Assembly: GCA_002633005.1 (NCBI GenBank) | Contig: NMRA01000032.1 | Coordinates: 1,338,940 to 1,401,849 of the forward strand | Source: Phoronis australis | Taxonomy: Eukaryota; Phoronida; Phoronidae | DNA: 62,910 nucleotides | Direction of reading: 5' to 3' | Shown here: in pieces, positions 49,012 through 60,919 of the stretch | Numbering within the stretch: the stretch's first letter is position 1 | Layout of the letters: every line of letters starts with the position of its first letter | Notes under the pieces: model-generated | The model's database searches: none | Told to the model about the DNA's origin: nothing | The model's input: only the letters and a program-made list of their open reading frames with translations | Position numbers and translations under genes: made by a program

Positions 49012-50241
49012 TTAAAGCATGGACTCTGTATGAGTATGTCCTGTACTGACACTGCTGTAACGGCTGTTACCATAGCGACTACTTTGAGTGTGCCAGGCCT
49101 TACCAATTTTCTTACACGGTCCTCTTTGTAGAAACGTCTTCTTGAAGGTTTTGCGGAACTTCTCGCCAAACGTGCAGAACAAAATGAAGTTGACAGCGGA
49201 GTTGGAATAGGCCAGAACGGCAGCGGTGTGCCACGCCAACACACCCGCGAGAGACACCAAAATGTCCGTTCCGTATACAGCGATTAAAATCATGAAGACC
49301 ATAGTTGGCGTGCTGCACAGGATAAACACAATCACGACACTGATCAAAACGACGGTCACGTTTACGTCAGTCGGTTGGTGTGACGACATCTGTTGACGAA
49401 ACATGTTAGAGCGACGGACTTCACGGATCAGAATGAATGTGAGAGCGCTCAACGTTAGGATGGGAATAATGTAAAACAGAACCGGATGTATGTACGCTTT
49501 AACAAATTTCATGTAGTTAGCGAGAAATAAGTTGACCTTCGGCTGATAGAAAGTTATATCACACTGCTCTGAGTAGGAAGAAATCACAGTCTGTGAGAGA
49601 AATGTTGGTATGTGGTAGATTACCGTACACAAGACAAGAATCGTACAAACTATCTTAGCTCTTTTCATCGTACACATGGTCGATGCCTTGAAAGTGTGAC
49701 ATACGTAAATATAACGCTCGACTGTGACAGCCACTGTGAGCAAAACACCGCAATCGCGGCATAGTTGTCCAAACGAAGCCACATACACAGAAGTAAAGGG
49801 CATAACGTAAAGAGTGTATCGAACAGAAATGCGAAGACCAATACCTAGTACTTCGTTAAAATAGGAGCTTAGAAGCACCACACAATCACACATCATCAAA
49901 ACAACTAAATAGGTTGACGTCGACGACTGCATATTACGACGACTTAAAACGACGATTGATAGAATATTCCCGATCAATCCTCCAATGCAAATTATATGTA
50001 ATAACACTCCGTACATTATGTAATAAAACTTGTGGATCAAATAAAAATCAGCCAGTGTCAGTGAAAAGTTGGAATTCAAAAAATCTTGCTTCAGGTAAGC
50101 TTCATAGTCGAAATTGTCCAGGTCGATACACTGCGGCTCCATATTGGTGTAGTTGAGGGCAGCAAGAGCAGAGCTTGTGACCGTCTCTGTTCTTCCCACC
50201 TCTACTCTCCAGTTACCTGTGCTGATTTCAGTTAAATCCAT
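49012..50241 (-). CDS. Class A neuropeptide-type GPCR (FMRFamide receptor/GPR139-like), intronless
   Basis: This intact 409-residue seven-helix receptor lies in a single exon. The N-terminus is extracellular with two glycosylation sequons (N30, N58). TM1 holds GN (91-92), TM2 D119, and TM3 ends in ERY (175-177, the DRY equivalent). C161 or C164 can pair with C227 in the second loop. TM5 has P260. TM6 has CSTP (309-312) instead of CWxP, and TM7 has NSAVNF (347-352) instead of NPxxY. It is followed by a basic helix 8 (FGEKFRKTFKKTF). The C-terminus ESML fits a class I PDZ ligand. The ERY/NSxxNF combination is usual for FMRFamide-receptor and GPR139/142-like peptide receptors. The ligand cannot be deduced. 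A possible ATTAAA poly(A) signal lies at 48796-48791. Confidence 0.92.
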   Translation of the reverse strand: MDLTEISTGNWRVEVGRTETVTSSALAALNYTNMEPQCIDLDNFDYEAYLKQDFLNSNFSLTLADFYLIHKFYYIMYGVLLHIICIGGLIGNILSIVVLSRRNMQSSTSTYLVVLMMCDCVVLLSSYFNEVLGIGLRISVRYTLYVMPFTSVYVASFGQLCRDCGVLLTVAVTVERYIYVCHTFKASTMCTMKRAKIVCTILVLCTVIYHIPTFLSQTVISSYSEQCDITFYQPKVNLFLANYMKFVKAYIHPVLFYIIPILTLSALTFILIREVRRSNMFRQQMSSHQPTDVNVTVVLISVVIVFILCSTPTMVFMILIAVYGTDILVSLAGVLAWHTAAVLAYSNSAVNFILFCTFGEKFRKTFKKTFLQRGPCKKIGKAWHTQSSRYGNSRYSSVSTGHTHTESML

Positions 50242-53200
50242 GTTTATATATTCGCGGAGTTTGTTTAATTAGACTAAAAAGCCTGGCCGATCTCCCATCT
50301 ATCAGTGAAAGTGCTTAAGTCGCTCAAATCCGTGTATTCCCCATGGCAATTAGCGCATTAGAAATCAAAACCACTCCACTGGTTGGTGGCAATGACTGTT
50401 GGATAATCTCTGCTAATCTGTCTCCAAAGCAGGTCTGTATGGCAGGACACAAGAAGTTCAGTTAATATTCTCCCAGAGTTCCCAACAGGGAGTCTCGCAC
50501 ATATCATGCAGATCAGTCCACTTTTCAACAAGGGGGGATGAAGTTTGAGACATATGGGCATTCTCAAACTACAATAACCTACAGCAAATTTTGGTGAATG
50601 CCTCACAAACTGAGTAAAAAGTGAGAGTTTTGAAAACCACCCTTGTGGTTTGCTGGTTAGCATGGTCAGCAAGTCAATATTTACACCTTGTGTTAAGACT
50701 AAGCTCAGATTGGATGGTAATCTGTTTGGGGCCAATCATCTTGGATTGTTTGCCAAGGAAAGTTCACACTGATGAGTTTTAATACTCGTCCCATGAGATC
50801 AGATTTCGTTAAAGTAATTTGCAGGGCTAAACAACAGGTCAAACAAGGATGAACATGATGCAAATCAAATAAGTTGCAAATTGATCTCTTTGTACTCAAC
50901 ATGTTTTTGTTTGAATGGACAAACATCTTCACAATAAACACAAACAAGTTGGTTGTACAGTTTACAAGAGGAATTTCAGGTCACTTTAGCACAACTAAAA
51001 ATGAAGACGCAAGTTGACCCCTTCAAAATGAACTCCAGCAACCAATAAATAGTGCAGGTTAAGTCTGATACACATGGGTGGGCTGTTCCGTCAGCTGGGG
51101 GCCATTGCACAAACACACATAATAACGAATAATAACATAAACATACAAATTAAGACCAAGCAGGCTCAAGTGTCTAGCAGAGGGGTCCATTGTGATTTGA
51201 ATGCACGACTTCGTCAGATGGGGTACTTAATTTTTCTTCTATAGAAGGAAACTGTGCAACGATAATCGTTATGTATTGTCTTTTCTGATTTTGCAAAAGT
51301 GCATTTGATATCCTATACAAAACATCACAGGTTTAATTAAGCAAATGAAATAACAACTGCTTTATAATGTGATCCAGTACACTGCCATTCAAAAATATTC
51401 CGTAATAGTGGACTTTTCGTATTGGCGCTCTCTATAGTGATAAGAGTACAAAAGCAACTTCCGCTCGATTCGGACTCAAGATTCTGTGGACTGAAATTCA
51501 ATTACCGTACTACAAAGTGGTTCATTAATCTAAAAACAAATTAAAAAATCGCACTCAGTTAGACCTCCCATTGTTTTATTAGGTAAAGTTCTCTAACTAA
51601 TATTAGATTTTTCCTATCCAGATTGCGAGTGAAATTCAAACGGTGCGGATTCTTCTTCGCAGTGGGATATGTATGGAACATGATGTTCTTCATCCACGGA
51701 TATGTCAAAAGGTTTGCCTTCTGCCATTAGTACACCCAACTGCTCAACAATTGCTGGCATTATGATACCAGAAAGATATTAAAAATTAAAAAGCTCTTTG
51801 TACCAGTAGGTTGAAATCTCCCACCCACATTACATGGGATCTGTAGGTGGTGCTGAATGCCTGTCTACCAAAGACCCGATCGCTTTCTGGCCAGATGGTG
51901 AATTTCAATGGGGCGCGGGTATTTTGAAATTCAGCTATTCCTTGGACTGAGCCATCCCAAGAAGAATGATAATTTTGCAAAGCCAGTTACGTTTCCCCTT
52001 CCTCTAAGTTTGTTGAGAAAAACCAATTCTCATGTTTAGCCCAATGTCATCTGTACGTTGGACTAGTAGTCAAATAAAATTAAAATGACAGAATTAAATA
52101 AGATGATAATAACAAGGACAGGTAATTACAGTGATTTACGTTGCAAGGTGCTTTAAGAAGTACCAGGGTATGGACCTGGTCCTCAACTTACTGAGGGGTC
52201 AATGGGTGCAACCATTTTTGTCACATGGTCAATCATCCAAACAAAAATCTGTATAAGTTACAAGTTCTCAAATGCCTCCTACAATTCCCAAAGAGGAAAA
52301 ATATTCTCGACAGGTGACATTATCAACAATTTGGCGTGACAGCATATTTATTACATTTTCCCACTTCGAGATGCATCATAAAGAGTGCTGAACACATCAC
52401 TAAACAATGCATATGTATGCAAGCTTAGTTTGACGACATTCATACATGAATGATCAACACTGAATAGCATTCACTCACTGTGAGCTTTTACACTCGCTTT
52501 TTTGATAGCTCTTGCGTAAGTAGTGAAAGTGCAATTAATTTCAATGGCTTCAATTTTTTGCAGGCTTTTCCCTGTTGGTTTGAGGCACTCCAAAACTGCT
52601 CGCGTTTTTGCAAGCCCTTATGCAGGCCGACCGCTTATTTCTGTCACAGTACACATTGTGCAGAGAAAGAATGCCTTTGTTACCATGGCGCCAACAAGCC
52701 TATTGCACAGAGTGAACTTGCTTTAACATATGGGGTCTCTTTCATGAAATTTAACCTGGACCTATGAAACCGGGGTAACCAGTAACCCTAATCAGAAATT
52801 TGTAGTAGATAGTGACAACAAGTGCCCTCTGTTGAAATTAAGTGAACCAAAACTTTAATGTGTTCTACAGCCTTGGAGAAGATGTGATGACATGAGAGGT
52901 GATTGAGTGTACACATCTCTCAGCTGTGCTTTTCATGTGATGTTTATGAAGAGTTCAAAACATTTACCACAGTACTGAAATTTTTAGCTTGCTGGGTGAT
53001 AACTTGAAAATGATGCATGGGGGGTCAACATAAAAACCCCCAGTTAACCTTTGAACAGAGTGAGTGAAAAACATCTCACTTAAAGGAGAAAGCAGCCAAC
53101 CTTTTTTCATGTCATTTTTAGCAAAAATACGACTCGTTCATTATTCCATACATATTTTTCAGTTAATTATGGCTTCCTGTAATTTAACTAATTAGTCATG

Positions 53201-54974
53201 CTCTATTCCGGAAGTGACATTTAGGGGTTTCCCGCCACTTTGTTTTCAAATAGTCTGACTCTGTAACCTATTGAAAAGTTCTTAAAAATCAAATTTTGTC
53301 AAAATTTGGAGTCGAGTGACTATCCGCCATTTTAGATTTACCATGAAGTCAGAAGTGTGATTCATTCAGGAACAACTGAACAACTAGGCTGTTTATTCGG
53401 TCTAAAAACTTGGACCAAAACAACAACATGCATTATATAAATAATTACAAAGTAAAACTGATATATAATAAGGATATTGGCAAAAACATTGAAAATAAAA
53501 TTTGAAAAACTAAGACGGACATAAGCCTCATTCAGCAGCGAAAGTGAACACTCCGGGTGAAGACCACCACCCATGACAAAATCTCTTGACCACCCAATCA
53601 TGTTTGTGAGGGCATATCTCCCTGTAAATGTGTTAAAACAATTCCGTTCGCAGTGTTCACAACTGCGAACACAAATGCGCTGAAAGAGTGAATGACAACA
53701 CACCTGCTGGAAGGGTGCACAAATGCAAAACCTGATTTAAAGTCATAAACACATCGTAAATGATGGCGACACCTTTTCAAACTGGTTTCTAACAGTTTGC
53801 AGATAGGGAAAAACATGCCACAAACGACATGAAAATGGCAACTAGGGACAGTGGTAGTTGGATCTGTCCTAAAGTTGTCATCCTTGGCCATCAGCTCAAA
53901 AGGAACACATTTGAATCTCCTCCAAGGGGGTTAAGGCGAAACAATAACACCCTTGGACAGAGATGATGGCAATATGTACCCACATCTGTATGTGTGGGTC
54001 ACGGAGAGCACTGATTTGCATATTTAAAGTATATAATCATGTGAAATTAAGACCACTAACTCCTTTACTACAACAAACAATTCAGCATTAATTCCAACTG
54101 AAAACCAAAAAAATTAAAGATGACACAAGATGTGGCTTTTGAACACGGCAGTAGTTAATGAATTTTGTTGAAAATCAACTAGCTTCATCGAGATTATGAA
54201 AAAAGCCAAAAAGAAAAATAATAAAATCCATTAAAGAGAAGCCCCCAAAAACTTTTGCTCCATAATTTTGACGAATGGGGTTTTCGCACACTAGATGATC
54301 ATCATTTCAGACTGACCTCTTAACTCAGGGTTGAGTCGATCGTCTACTGATGATGACCAGAAGTTGACACTGTGAGGACATGCGAAGGATTCTAATAAAC
54401 ACGATTAGCTGAATCACTAATGTCAACTATCCTTTGATTGTAGAGAACATTACAATTTATGACTTCAAGTGCAGCCAATTAAAACCAGCTCTAATTGTGC
54501 TAAAAAGAAATTTATGAGCGGGGGAGGAACAACAACGGAAATGACACAGACTGATTTATATTTTAGGTGGTATATTCAATTTTGATAATCAAAATTTGTC
54601 ATAGAAGGTGAACAATTTACTCACTTCCAATTTGAGACAAAAGCAGCTTTTCTCTGTGACATTTCCAATAATTTACACACTTTCACAGCCTAAAAATTCT
54701 TATTTATTGTTTACAAAGTAACGTAACCCCTAATTCATTTGAGTGAGTGATAAAAAATATTAAAACTACCAAAAGGAATAAAACAAAACAATAGGCTCGT
54801 CCTCGTCCTCGACTGAACTTACTCTGCAGCAGAGAAAGAAAAATACATTGCATGACTGACCTACTATTCAAAATGTCCAGCATTCCTGTGTTGATTAACA
54901 AGGTAAGCACATCTGGCATTGACAATTTCTTGTTGTAAGCATTGCAACACAATAATTAGGATCTGAGATAGTGA

Positions 54975-55165
54975 CTCAGGTACATTTGCATGTGAAGAAA
55001 CAGGACCAGTGCTTGACACACGTGTTGCATTGTGGGTAAATACCTTAGAATGAGAATGGTGCTGTGTTATTTCAGGACGGGTTTATTGTAACTTCAAATG
55101 AAAGGTTGCACTGCTTCTGCTGACAGCCACTTCAAATGACAGAACTTTTGTCTGAAAGAGTAGCA
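54975..55165 (+). repeat. Dispersed repeat family 3, copy 2
   Basis: tttgcatgtgaagaaacagg, tgcttgacacacgtgt and gtgggtaaataccttagaatg match 16935-17060. The similarity fades afterwards. Confidence 0.65.
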
Positions 55166-55584
55166 TCATTGTCTCAGGGAGATCCTAACACTTTGATTTC
55201 AACTGCGACTACTTCTCTATGAAAAATTACAGTAGGGCAAAACATCAAACAAGAAAATCATCAGCTACAAAACCAAAGTCATCAATATGCCCGTAATAAA
55301 TGCCATTATATCAATTAAATAAATTAGATTAGAGACTTATGAAAACGCTTCTGATGAACTTTATTGGTTAATATAAATAACTTATCCACCGTCATATTGT
55401 TTATGAGCACTGCAGTTGTTGGGAGAAGTGTGACCTCACCATTTCCGAGTCAATTCCTGTCAAAACAGTTAATCACAGCTACACCATATTAAGTGTAACC
55501 AACTTCTTGTTTGTAACCCTGTCGTTGAAAAAGTAAACCAAGGTATTGCCTGCTACTACAGCGAAATGTAGAGCTCAATGGTTA

Positions 55585-55720
55585 TATTATGGAAAAATCA
55601 TCAATTTCGACCAAAAATAATTGCCAAAATTGCACTTTCTTCTATTTTCAAAGGGTTCTTACATTGTTTTGAATATCCGCATTTTTTCAATTATTATGTT
55701 TGTTGGTAGCAACAGCACAG
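55585..55720 (+). repeat. Dispersed repeat family 2, copy
   Basis: The block ccaaaaataattgccaaaat, then attttcaaagggttctt and tgttggtagcaacagcac, align with 5490-5625. Confidence 0.45.
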
Positions 55721-58050
55721 AATAAGAATCTGGAAAAGCAATATTTTGATACTCTGGGTCATTCATCAAAACAAAAGAAACTGAAATTTCACTTGTCTGC
55801 CATGTCTTGAGGTTTTACGGTAGTCAAATTCTGTTTCTTTTTTTCAACTCTGCAAGCAAAATTTGTCAAGTTATTTAGTTTGCAAAACAGTTCTGTGTCT
55901 ATATTTTATTTCACAGTAAATTATAGGACAACCATATACTTATTACAGTCACGCAACAGCTGATAATGTTTCGATCCTGAAGTAGCAGACGATGCATGTA
56001 ACATGCAATACATGGCTGAGCCTCTTTATCTTTTACGCACTAAAAGGGAATGTTATCTAGCGACGTGAAAACAACGCAATATTACTTAAATAAAATGCCC
56101 ATGAAAATGAATTTTATAACCGCGTGAATGTGTCACTTCAGATCAGAGTGAAGTGCACTGTCTTCAGAAAGAACTTAACATACCCAGAGATAAATGGAAA
56201 CTTAAACTGGAAAAATGTAACACTATGGTGAAGAGAATTTTGTGGATTTTTCAACGCCACATCAAATGCTCACATTTTCACTAAAGGTTATTTGAGGACG
56301 CTTGTAAGGTTCATTTTGTTGAGAAATCAGGCAAAAAAATTTGCACTTTTTCACAACATTGTGACTTAAAGATTTTTTATCAAAGCACGAAATATCTACA
56401 AAATAATTCCGTGTGTATTACCCCACACTTTTTTATGTGTCAAAAGAAACTGCTGTCATCCTTTATATAAATATTAAAGCTGTATTTCGGTGTTATTTTG
56501 CTGTCAACATTGAATTCTTAACCGAAGCCCGTTAAGGTTTAAGAACAATAACACGCTCATCTGATCATGAATTATTAATGAACGAATCGGCAACTCAAGT
56601 CGGCACCTCCAGTCACGGTAACGCTTGCATGCACCATTTCTGATTTTGCAATTTTAGGGTTGACTTACCCCAATAAACTCTGAAAATTTTTCTTGAATCG
56701 CTGATGGTTTTGGCGTTCTTGTTGATAATGCAAATAGAACCCTATTGGGGTAAGGAATATTGCGAGACCGATTTCAAGGTCACATTCGATTTTCAATTCT
56801 AGCCAGCTAAATATGGTGAAAAGCAGCTTTGAAAGGGGCAGAGTCCTGTATAAGTGTTTACAGTGGTAGTAATTAAGAGATATCCCACTTTCCCATGGTT
56901 AGACCAGAACACGATTGTGGGAAAAATCTGCAGGCGAGCACAAAATCAATGGCTAGGATTAATCGGGCAAGACAACAGTAATACAATAAGACTGCTTTTC
57001 TGAAGGTTCAAATTACGCAAATCCACTCGGGACTTAAGACAGTAAGCTGAAATACAGAAGCAAATGAAAAATAGAGTTATTAGAAATGATATCGTGTTTC
57101 TCCAGCACAAACTCCTCAAAAGTCGTCAAGCTAATTACTTTTCTGTCAGTGATTTAATAACTTAGGCACTTTGATTAAGCCTCTTCAGAAAATTATTTTG
57201 CAAGATACACGAAACTAAGAATTTTTACATTGTTGCAAAATTAGAAGTGGATAGCAGTATCTTAGGGTAAGTCCTAAAAATGCACAATTGAAATATTTGT
57301 AAATTTTCACTTGAAATACAAGAATGAACACATGAAGTGTAGAATTTACCTAATTTTTTGATAGAAAATTACTGAATACAAAGTTAAGCTATCAAAAATG
57401 TTGTTGCATGAGGTGAAAATTCTGCATTTCTTGTAGATGAACGCAGACGCATAACCAAAACCATGACACAGAAAACAACGGTTTTGGTTTCAGACACCAA
57501 TTTTTTTAATTTTCAAAATAATATCCTAATCTTGCTTCCTTGCCTCACTATGCAGCCGCACACAATCAAATTAACAACACAACAAAGATTTTTTCCATGA
57601 TCAATACAGTTTTTCAACAAAATCAAATAGTAATACCATGAATTGAGACTGTCAGATTTAACAAGATGAATGTGTTTTGGCGCATGAGATTTTCCATTAA
57701 ATCACAGCGTAATGCAAACATCAATTAAAACATCATAATTTTTCAGCATTGATTTCTTTCACTAAAAATTTATGCAAATACTGAACGAAGACAATACTGA
57801 TGGATCGGATTATGCGAAAATGTCTCCAATTTCAAAATCAATTCTGACGTTGGTCAGACTAAAATCACAACAAACATGAGCCTTGATAATCAACGTCATT
57901 AGATCAACGCAAGGGGTGTGGTGGTGTTACCTCTTTATTTGTTTTGAACATTAGGAGATCACAGGTAAGCCAGACAGGTAACACAAGCCTGACAACAGTG
58001 ACGAAAGATCAAGCATTGACCACCCACATCATTCTAAATATAAAAGTAAG

Positions 58051-58094
58051 TGTACGTGACACGCAATCAAACTGTACGTGACATGCAATCAAAC
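58051..58094. repeat. Two-unit 22-bp direct repeat
   Basis: tgtacgtgacacgcaatcaa(ac) is followed by a second unit with one substitution (acatg for acacg). Confidence 0.9.
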
Positions 58095-59800
58095 ATAATT
58101 TCCAGGTTTGACATTCAGCATTTTGTTTAATGCTGGATATCTACTATTAATACCAGAGATTAATGAAAAATAAATCAAGCGATCAAAAAAAATTAAATTT
58201 TGAAAAAAGAAGCAAACATAATGGGAAGCGGCTTGTTTTTGAAGTAAAAATAGATAGTGATGAATCAAGTTTTTTTCTGAAGGTGACATGGTGGATTCAT
58301 TGCAAGGAGTCAGGAACAAATTAAAAGACAAGTATTGGAAGTTACAGTTGAACTTTTAAATTTCATTCATATTTAAAAGTCTATGAACTCCTTTCATGTG
58401 ACCTTTCACATTTGCTAATTTTTTAACAATAAACAAACTGTGTTAAGAATTCCTCAAGAGTAATTCCACAACCATAGACCTTTTCACACTTTGTGGACCA
58501 TCTGTCTTCCAGAACACATGTTGGCTGAAAATACTGAAAATATAGGTTACTTTCTCTGTTTTCATTGGCTGGTTTTTTCTGCTTTGGATGACTGGTATCC
58601 CACAATTCATTGTAATGTGACGTATCCGTCAATCAGTAAAAAGGTCATTGCTATTCAAAGCTGCCCCGGAATTTTCAATATCCGCTTTTTCATCAATTTG
58701 GTTTCCCAGAAATGTAATTCTGTCGTGTATGCAATATTCTTCGAATGCTGAAACTTTTGTCACTTTGTCTTTCCTGATTGAGCTGGATAGGATAGACTTT
58801 CAGAAGTTATTAGCTGTGACCAAAGATTTCTACGAAACAATAAAATCTGTTGGTCTAGTGTTTTAATTACAAACTGCCAATTATCGCCGTTTTTGCCAGA
58901 CACAGTTAAGGCTGGTGACTTATGTCGCTTTCCAATCAACACTACAACTTCCGTTTTCTGCTCTATGGGAAAGCATAACTCCTGGATTTCATTAAGTATC
59001 ACAATTCCTCTCAAAACAGGTGGATTAAAATGCAGGGCTGCTTAAAGAGTTATGGAACACGAAAGCTCGTCAAAAATATATTTTAAACTTGCTGACGAAA
59101 GTACCATTTCGCAACATCTACTAAAGAGTTCTTTACTTTCTCCTGTGAAGAAATTTCCAGAAAAAAATAAAAAATTTACGATTTTTGAAATACATGCAAA
59201 GAAAAAACTTTGTAGTCACCACAGAGTTTCTGCCTCCCTCCCACTTAGATAAATAATATGTGCATGCAGCAAACAGCCGACTCAGACAAAATGGATATTA
59301 ACAACAGATTATGTGTGATGGCACTACGAATCTGAAGCCGACAGCACAGTTTGAGGCATGCCAGTGAAGCAAGCAACTTTCCAAAAATAATTGCAAGAGC
59401 ACTTTAGTAACATTTCACAATACCTATAACTAATTTTAAGCAGATAGGAGTTACATCAATTGTCTTTTTATTGAACTGGCTGTTACTTGTAGTCCCAACT
59501 GTTTTGTTTACATCAAAGATAAAAGGTCACATTTTACTGAGATAAAAGCTACCTCTTTGACTTGCCAACCAAATAAGGACATGTACTTTGCCTTGTGAGA
59601 GAAAAAAACGACGAAGTGACAGCCAGTTGAGATCGTTTTTTTGAAGTTTGAAACTAAAAGAAAAATGCTTTGACATCAACAGAAATTCAAAATCTTTACA
59701 AACAAACTGTAAAAATACCAGGTGAGCAGGTTGAATTCTGTTTTAGTGGTAGAGAACCACTTTGAATACTGGCAATTTAGTCTGTTTTTCACTTTCCAGC

Positions 59801-59934
59801 ATGGGCAGCGCAGCATAGGGGGTTAGGGGGGCCATTAAGCCCCACACTATTTTCAGGGCTGCACCACCCATGGTGCACCACAGGGGGGCTAGGGGGCTTT
59901 AGCCCCACTTTTTTTCAGTGCTGCGCCGCCCATG
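59801..59934. mobile_element. 134-bp inverted-end element made of two related halves
   Basis: Its ends are ATGGGCAGCGCAGC and the inverse GCTGCGCCGCCCATG, flanked on both sides by the direct hexamer TCCAGC (59795-59800 and 59935-59940). The two halves (59801-59872, 59870-59934) share a ggggggctagggggctttagcccc-like core, so it looks like a dimer of a smaller unit. Confidence 0.6.
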
Positions 59935-60919
59935 TCCAGCCCTCTTTAACTCCGCTTCATTGGTAGAAGTAATTCTTAAAGGTTGCGACAACAATCAGGA
60001 GAGACTTCACGAATGACATGCTCTCTATAGTCACACGTAAAGGAATACGATAACAAATATGTGACAGAGAATAACACTGATCAGCCTGGCGTTATTTATC
60101 GTAAATGACAGGGGAAGTTTATTAACCTCGAATCCATTAGTTTGGGAGTATGATACAAATACGCCACCTTGTGTTTGAATCACAGAACTAAGGGTAATTC
60201 GCCAGTCAATTGGAAAGGTAAAGTGGAGTTGCGGTGGAATTGCAATAGACCGGAGTTCCTCATTGCGGTGTTGGTGGGAAAGTGGCATTAAATACACTTA
60301 GAATACAATAATTTAACTAACATTTGGCTGCAACCGTGAAGGATCCCTGTTCAAATCTGCGCAGATGTTCTCAGAAAATCCCTTTCCTTGTTGATGATGC
60401 CACTTTAACCCCTGGCGAAAAATCTATAACCAAGTCTTCTAAAAAATGTGAAGAAGCAAAGCTTCAAAAATACGACACAGAACAGTCCGAAATAGAGAAA
60501 ATTCTAAGATTTTCAATCCTAGAAAACTTTCCAATATCTGTACTGAAAAACTGACCAGCATTCAAAATTGGACAAGTAAAGGAAAAACACAGCCTGAAGT
60601 TATTAATTATCAAAAATAAACATCCTTTTTCTCACCTCCGAGAGGATCAGCAGAGGTGACCGGACATTAATTTTGATCGAAAGCCATTATGAGCTATTGG
60701 CATCAAATGATGTGAATGCTTTAATCATTAACTTCTAAATAGCAATCCTGATGGGTGGTCGTCAGTTAATGGTGGAGCACTACTCAGGTAGATGGAATAA
60801 ATAGCCAAGGGATATGAATCACTTCACACAAGAGCTCATACAAGCAATCTAACTTTGGTGTTTTATTCATTAATTAAATACGATAACATCCTTTCAAAAA
60901 GTACTGGGACTGTCACACA

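Larger units (their letters stand above)
50242..60919. other. GPCR upstream region and gene-free stretch
   Basis: The sequence just above 50241 is the GPCR 5' UTR and promoter area. ATATATAAA at 50251-50243 abuts the ATG and is too close to be a TATA box. Beyond it I see only family 2 and 3 repeats, a 22-bp duplication and the element at 59801. Several open frames of 70-125 codons lack any domain or splice support. Confidence 0.4.

Noticed and set aside
50358-50735. 125-codon minus-strand open frame just upstream of the GPCR
   Set aside because: It has no recognisable domain, no splice sites and ordinary composition, and may be repeat-derived.
53598-53891. Minus-strand frame with Cys/His spacing vaguely like C2H2 zinc fingers
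   Set aside because: The spacings do not fit C-x2-4-C...H-x3-5-H in any repeat, so it is probably chance.
60324-60554. 76-codon plus-strand Lys/Glu-rich frame
   Set aside because: It has no upstream ATG, no clear acceptor and no homology that I recognise. The A-rich composition explains the coding look.
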